A stretch of 64,000 nucleotides of DNA from Conchocele bisecta (Eukaryota; Mollusca; Bivalvia; Lucinida; Thyasiridae), in NCBI GenBank assembly GCA_029237695.1, contig CM055279.1:21579919-21643918 (forward strand), given 5' to 3'. A model generated the notes under the pieces. That model worked only from the letters and a program-made list of their open reading frames with translations, did not search any database and was not told where the DNA came from. The number at the start of each line of letters is the position of its first letter. The first letter of the stretch is position 1. Below are positions 15,201 to 23,000 of this stretch, piece by piece. A program made the position numbers and the translations under genes.

Positions 15201-16974
15201 CTTTCATACACTAACGTCGCCCGTCATAGGTAGTACATTGTACCTATTTCATATTAACTTTAAGGTAGACGCCCATGCAATATGTATTGGGAAGCTTCAC
15301 TGAATATGTATGATATAAATGTACATTACATGCTACCCAGTGATTTATTTGAAGGAAATATTTCCTACTAGACGTTCGCGAGACGTAATTGATGTCATTT
15401 CCGGCAAAGAAACAATTCATATGCTGACGCGAAATTATGAATTTTGGTACCATTATAATAATATAAGCTGGTCTAAAAGCAAATTTCAAATTTTCCGAAG
15501 AGCATGAAATATACAATTTATTCCAATACCAATTTGAAATACTGTATTTATTTCCATTGACATCTGCTCCGCACTCGTTTCTTTGTCGAATTTCCAGATG
15601 TCTTGGGAAATAAATCCGGTATTTCAAAATGGCAGTTGAATAAACTCTATATTTCAGGTCCGTGTTGCGCGGGTATCGTCGGTATCACCATGCCGCGGTA
15701 CTGTCTCTTCGGGGACACAGTGAACGTGGCCAGCAGGATGGAGTCCACGAGCATGCGTAAGTAATATGTATTATAGTATGTACGTTGGTTTCCCATTGAA
15801 ACACATTGCAACGCAAGACGTCAATATTCTTTCCATATTGACGTCTCGTGAGTTCATATTGGTTAGTGCCGGTGTCATATAGAAAAATGACCCCCCTGAA
15901 AAATGACCCGCGGGTCATTATTCCGCTATAGAATATTGACCCGGGGTCATAATTCCGCTATAGAATATTGACCCCCCCTGTGGTAAAATGACCCCCCCCC
16001 CCACTATGTAATTTTTTTTGTCACAAAGTTACCGAAAGTGTATGGTATCATGTACAAACATAAAAAAACACACTTGCGACCCCTAGCACCAGGGAGGGTG
16101 GGGGGTCAATATTCTATGGCCGTGGTAAAATGACCCACCCCCCCCCATGCAAAGATTTATTTGGGTTCTTATGGGTCACAATTAATTCTAATTGATAATA
16201 CAAACATAAAAAACACACACTTGGGATCCCCAGCACCAGGGAGGTGGGGGGGGGGGGGGTGGGGGGGGGGCGGGTCAATATTCTATGGACGTGGTAAAAT
16301 GACCCCCCCCCCCCCCCCCACCTATGTAAAGATATGTTTTTGGTCTTATGGGTCACAATTCATTCTAATTGATAATAAAGAGTTCTGAAAGTGTATGGTA
16401 TCATGTACAAACATAAAACACACACACTTGGGACCCCCAGCACCAGGGAGGGGGTGTGGGGGGGGGGTCAATATTCTATGGCCGTGGTAAAATGACCCAC
16501 CCCATGTAAAGATTTATTTGTGTTCTTATGGGTCACACGTAATTCTAATTGATAATACAAAGTTCCGAAAGTGTATGGTATCATGTACAAACATAAGAAA
16601 CACACACTTGGGACCCCCAGCACCAGGGATGGGGGGTCAATATTCTATGGCCGTGGTAAAATGACCCCCCCCCCCCCCCCCCATGTAAAGATTTATTTAG
16701 GTTATTATGGGTCACAATTAATTCTAATTGTTTATACAAAGTTCCGAAAGTGTATGGTATTATGTACAAACATAAGAAACACACACTTGGAACCCCCAAC
16801 ACCAGGGAGGTCAATATTCTATGGCCGTGGTAAAATGACCCACCCCCATGTAAAGATTTATTTGGATTCTTATGGGTCACAATTAATTCTAATTGATAAT
16901 ACAAAGTTCCGAAAGGGTATGGTATCATGTAAAAACATTAAAAACACACACTTGGGACCCCCAGCACCAGGGAT

Positions 16975-17006
<32 letters not shown>

Positions 17007-20000
17007 CAATATTCTATGGCCGTGGTAAAATGACCCACCCCATGTAAAGATTTATTTGTGTTCTTATGGGTCACACTTAATTCTAATTGATAATACAAAG
17101 TTCCGAAAGTGTATGGTATCATGTACAAACATAAGAAACACACTTGGAACCCCCAACACCAGGGAGGGAGGTCAATATTCTATGGCCGTGGTAAAATGAC
17201 CCACCCCCATGTAAAGATTTATTTGGGGGGGGGGGTCAATTTTCTATGGCCGTGGTAAAATGACCCCCCCCCCCCATGTAAAGATTTATTTAGGTTACTA
17301 TGGGTCACAATTAATTCTAATTGTTTATACAAAGTTCCAAAAGTGTATGGTATCATGTACAAACATAAGAAACACACACTTGGAACCCCCAACACCAGGG
17401 AGGGGGGTGGGGGGGGGTCAATATTCTATGGCCGTGGTAAAATGACCCACCCCATGTAAAGATTTATTTGGGTTCTTATGGGTCACAATTAATTCTAATT
17501 GATAATACAAAGTTCCGAAAGTGTATGGTATCATGTACAAACATTAAAAACACACACTTTCACCAGGGTACCGTTTCACTAAACTTCGTACGACTAAAAT
17601 ATTCGTAAGTGCAAATTTAGGATTGTCTGGAAATTTCAATTGATGGATTTACATGTATTGAGCATAGGCTGCATATGCAGCCTATGCTCAATAAATGTAA
17701 GTCCAACAATCGTTGACTAGAAAACATGGTTAATGTGAAATTTGCAGGCCATCATAAGTCATACGAATTTTAGTGAAACGGCCCCCAGAACCGATATATA
17801 TGTACATATATGCAAAACGGCTATAAATGGTCTTAGTAGCTGAATTGTCAATAGTGTCGCTAAAACTTGTATTCTTGTGAACACGTATGGAATGGATCCC
17901 TCATTTTCTAGATCTGAACTAGTTGTAGTATTTTCATGTGGAGGGTTTGCGAAAGGAAGGAAGTAATTCCATCAGCAAATTAGAAACAATTGAGGAGATA
18001 AACTGAACTGCTCCAGAAAATAGGACTCAGATTTGTGTGAATATCAGAATTTTACGGAGCCCCGCATGGGACATGGATTTTTATTTTTATTAATTCGTTC
18101 CCACGGAATATCAATTCGTTCCCTCAATTTAATAATTCGTTCCCTCGAATTAACAATTCGTTCCCACGATATAGCAATTCGTTCCCACGATATAACAATT
18201 CGTTCCCGTGGGAACGAATTGTTATTTCGTGGGAACGAATTGTTAACTTGAGGGAACGAATTGTTAATTTGTGGGAACGAATTGTTAAATTGAGGGAACG
18301 AATTGTTATTTCGTGGGAACGAATTAATAATAAAAAAAAATTCTACGTCCCCTACGGGGCTCCGTAGAATTTTAAAAGACCGGCGACGGCGTGTTATGTG
18401 AAAAATGGACACACATTTTGAAACTAATGTATATCGTACTACTACTACTAGATACATATGTGTTTCCTGAATATTACATTACTTGAAAAATGGTGAATAA
18501 TTACATTTTATTCTCTGAATGATTACTATTATTTACTTGTTTACAGATAGGTCCCAAAGTGGGAACATACATTTTGAACCACCCTGTATACCAGCTTGAA
18601 GTATTATATATTGCAAATGGTATATACTGGCTAACCATTTTTGTCGCATATAATATGCCAATGTGCATGGACATACACATGCTATATTAGTCATGATCGC
18701 CGTTGTTCTATATTTGCCAGCATTGAAGATACACGTGAGCAAGGAGACCCAAAACATTCTCAAGGAGACCGGCAACTACGAGCTGTCTTCTCGCGGCTTC
18801 ACCGACATCAAGGTACCGTAATAACGCAACATATTCGGACACATTTTGTTTTGGGTTAAACCGCTATAAATTAGGGTTTTCCCAAAGCAAATTGTATCCA
18901 AATACATCGTTATTGTGATAAGCAAGTACGACAAAAGTAACTGTGAATATTTGGAAATTCATTGCTGTGAGACACCATATAGTAACATAGCTCCAGATAC
19001 GCTTTGTGTCTAAAGCGTACTATGCCCCCCTGATTTCAAAATCATTGCGTAATCTACTTTTACAAATGCATTATTGATTTTCTTCATTACTAAATAGTGA
19101 ACAAATGATAACAAATATAACAAATTGAAACATTCACTTCTTTGAGCTGCAAAAAGCAAACAGATGCAATATTCATCAACATATTGTTACAGTAATGGTG
19201 AATAAGGATCAGAAAACAAGCTCACAGAGCTTAATATGTGAATTATTCTCCTTGAGTAAAGCATCAGTAAATGGGAATGTGACAAAAATGCATATAATGT
19301 ATACGTATGGAAGTTTTGTTAACTAATTGAAGGAAAAAAAGGAAGATATCCCGAACATGTGCTCCGAACCATTGGCATTGTTCTGAAGTGTTATAACGAT
19401 ACGTGTACTCAACTAGCAGTTGAGCTGCTATTGGTAAGTTACAAGGGAAACATTACAAACCGATCAGTCGCAAGGGCAGTCTCCCGGCATGCAGTGAAAC
19501 GTTTAGAGGCAATGATGAACTCTTAAACCCTTTGGAATACAAGGCTGTTTTCATTGTAGTTTAAGAATTCGCTGCCGTAAATTAGGTTATTAAGGATCGG
19601 TGGACAAGGAAGAGATGACAACTATCGTTGTCTTTGATTTGTACAAAGGGGACATGAAATAATGTAATGCATGTTGCACTGTTAATTATTGATTTCCGGA
19701 ATAAGTCGTAGTTAAGAGCACTACACCCTAGCCGGATACAAGTCAGGGCCCGGTTGTTCAAAACATCAGTTAGCTTAACGGATTGTTAAATCCTTAACTG
19801 AATGGTTAAAATCTCTGTTAAAACAGAGATTTCAACCATTCAGTTAAGGATTTAACAGTCCGTTAAGCTAACGGATGTTTTGAGCAACCGGGCCCAGGAG
19901 AATTGGGCCTTGTCGATTAGTAGCTGTGTAGTAGTATGGTTGTGGTTTACGCCAGTTAACATTTAGTACATTCTTAAACGAGTTAAGGGTTGGGCTGTTT

Positions 20001-23000
20001 CGTATATTCGATGATAGGGAATTCTATTCGTTTATGGTAGATCGAAGAAATGAATCTTGATACAGTTTAGTACGTGTGTGTATTAATGGAATGTCTTCGT
20101 CGTTTCTTAGCCTGTATCGAGTTTGTGTTTGATCTGGGATTAAGTTACTGAGATAAATTGGTGTCAAATTGTGTTTAGTTTTGTAGACACAACTTTATTT
20201 GTGTTTCCTTCGCTTTGCGAGGCTTTCCCATTGGGCTTCTGCGTAATTTCTTTTTCTAAACTGTGTAGTTTAGTGGCACCAGTAACAATTGAAAAATCAC
20301 TATATCCGAGCAAGGGACGTATGAGGGAGCAGAATGCTTTTTCTAGAGACTTTTTATGTAATGTAAACTTTAAACAACGAAGCAATTCAATACGTTGCCA
20401 CGCGCGACAAATAACCGATGAAATGTGAGGCTGTCATTTGCCAGTATCGGAAATACGATACTTATGTGTTTATTATATTCAGCTTCTTTTATTACGGTAT
20501 TATTCATAAGACGGGGCGGATGAAGTCGTCTATTTTGTGTTCTGGATATCAACATAGCCACTGGCTTAAAATCTACAAGCCCAATCGTCGACCCAGGTGC
20601 GGATCTGGAGAGGGGTGGTTCCGCCCCCCCCCCCCCCGTTCAGCCACGGATTTTAGATAGATCACAGCTTACCACCAGTTGGAGTCTGAATTTAAATGCC
20701 GTAAAACACAGGAAAGTGCATTTCGAAGAGCTCAACAATAGGACAACCCCCTAGTTGCGAACGGTAACTCTTGCAATTACTCCCGTACCGTCCGTAGCTA
20801 GCTACTATGGGAGTAGATTGCAAGAGTTACCTTCGCAACCAGACAACCGCCCGTTCGTCAAATGCTGGATGCGCCCCTGCGACCAGTTAAGTATTTTGTC
20901 ACGGTCGTCGTTTAGAATACGTGCAGGAGTGATTGGTTCTTCAACTATAAAACAAAGAATTGTGTCGTCAGCGAATAATCATATGTTGGAATTAATCTCA
21001 TTAACTATGTCATTAATATATATGAGAAATAAGAGTGGCCCTAAAATTGAACCGTGTGGTACACCAGCATTACTGTTTTTCCTAAGACTGTTTGCTATGT
21101 ATTACTACACGCTGTTGTCGTGTGGAAAGATAGGAAGAGAACCATTTATGAAGGTTGCCGATAATGCCTATTGATGAGAGTTTCGCTAGTAATCCCCGAT
21201 GCCAAATTCGGTCGAATGCCTTTGAAATGTCGCAGAAAACTACCCAAATGTGTTTACCTTCAAGTAATTATATAAGTGTTTCGCTACATCGCTCCATGAT
21301 TTTACCAATACAGCTAAGTAGTGATATTGGTCGGTAGTTCGTGGCATCTGCCGAGTTATATTTATTTTATATCAAAGTAACATTGGCCATTTTCCATACC
21401 AGTGGGAACTGACAAGTAGAAATTCATAGTTTAAAATGTTTGCTAGTGGTGTTGGACGTTCGTTCACACATTTTCTTAACCCTTCCAACCCTAAGGAACT
21501 GGAATGGACTGTGAAATGCTAATGTTCCGACCAATCCAATGGTCACAAAATGATTTTCAGATTCGTCCATTTATGAAAATGGGGTGTTTTTGTTCTAAGA
21601 AATATTAAAATTACTTTCAAAAAGTGCAGATCCTGATGAGACGGCTCGTTACGAGCCGGCTCAACTGGATCTTCATTTTTTGCATAAAGCGCTATAGCGG
21701 GATTTCGGGTTCAAAGGGTTAACAGTCGAGGTCTTATTGCATCGGGGCCAGATGCCTTCGAGGCGTTCATTTGCAAAATTGCATATTTTACTTCCTGGTT
21801 TATAAACTATAGTTGGCAGTGAGTGAGTTATTAGTAAATGTTACGACATGTAACTGCGGTCGTTTTTAGTTGTTATCATCTACGTTTCAACAATACTTAG
21901 TTTCCTTTGTCTTTATCTGCGTACGCAGTGGTGTCGTTCTGATTTAGTGTCGGTATCTGATTACTCGAATTAGCACTCAGTCTGCTTATTAAGGGTTTAG
22001 CCATGTTAAACCAGTTTTTAGCTGTTATATTGTCTTGATTAATTTTATCTATTATCTACATGTTTTGTTACTTCATTTCTCTTGTTTCTGAAAGTTATTT
22101 TGCCTTCCCAGTTTGTATTATGCAGTTGTTGTCGATATTTAGCCACCTTGAACATCATATTTCCAAATGCGACATCTGAATGAGGTGGGCTTATGGTTAG
22201 GGAATGTGAGAACTACTGCTATAGGCGAGTGGTACCTTATAAGATCCGGACGGATCCGTTACATAACTCGTGAGAACGATGCGTGAATTCTTTACGATGA
22301 TGTGGTCTATTAGAGTTTGTGAGTGTTCGGTGAAATGTGTTGGTTCTGAAATTAGTTAATTAAATTTATATTAAAATCGCCAGTGATTATGATGCTGTTA
22401 ATTGATGTATTATACCCTCTGTACGGTACCCTCTGGCATTAATTGTGGCCGTGACTGGCGAAATGTGTGTTTATGGGATTTATGACAAGAGTAGCTCCTG
22501 ACCAATAGCATATTCATGTAGCATGATAGCGATCTATATTGTTTGTAAGAAGTAAGAGTATGTTTCATTGGTGATGGCGAACAGTGCAACCTGATCAGAC
22601 TGCGCGGATAAACAGGCTGATCTGCATCTACACTGGTCGCAAAACCCTTATGCCCCATGTCTCCACCACATATACGTTATCAGTTTAGTATGTGGTTGTT
22701 TACTCTGGTATTGTACAGTGCTTGTTCTGAGCATTTCTTTGATAATACATAGGTTAAAATGTGACAACAAATCAGAAGATATGTATTTGGTCTATTATTA
22801 TTGCGAAGTCAATTTACCGACATATCATGTTTATTTCGAAATTAATACATGTAACTGCGAACACATAGTTCGCAGTTACATGTATTAATTACGAAATAAA
22901 TAGGATATGTCGGTAAATACAGAAACTATCAATGAATGGCATAACTTGCTTCAGGGAAAGGGAGCACTGGAGACGTTCTGGCTGCACACCCGTGACGACA

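Larger units (their letters stand above)
19480..22420 (-). pseudogene. Degenerate non-LTR retrotransposon (LINE)
   Basis: Reading the minus strand downward from 22400: an endonuclease block [11 protein letters not shown] (about 22360-22400), an RT block [20 protein letters not shown] and LFADDTILC (about 20960-21090, with a stop between them), then [20 protein letters not shown] (about 20310-20385), [19 protein letters not shown] and [10 protein letters not shown]...WNSLS (about 20000-20130), and the terminal [15 protein letters not shown] block (about 19680-19740). Stops and frameshifts are frequent. Three later insertions interrupt it: a Z palindrome (19746-19895), a K element (20594-20879) and an I element (21478-21723). 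It is antisense in the last guanylate cyclase intron. Jockey/CR1-like by block order; the clade is uncertain. Confidence 0.85.

Noticed and set aside
15244..15627. 127-codon minus frame
   Set aside because: AT-rich, no motif, antisense in a cyclase intron; chance is enough.
16571..17047. 158-codon plus frame in the S satellite
   Set aside because: Composed of satellite units and poly-G glycine runs; intronic.
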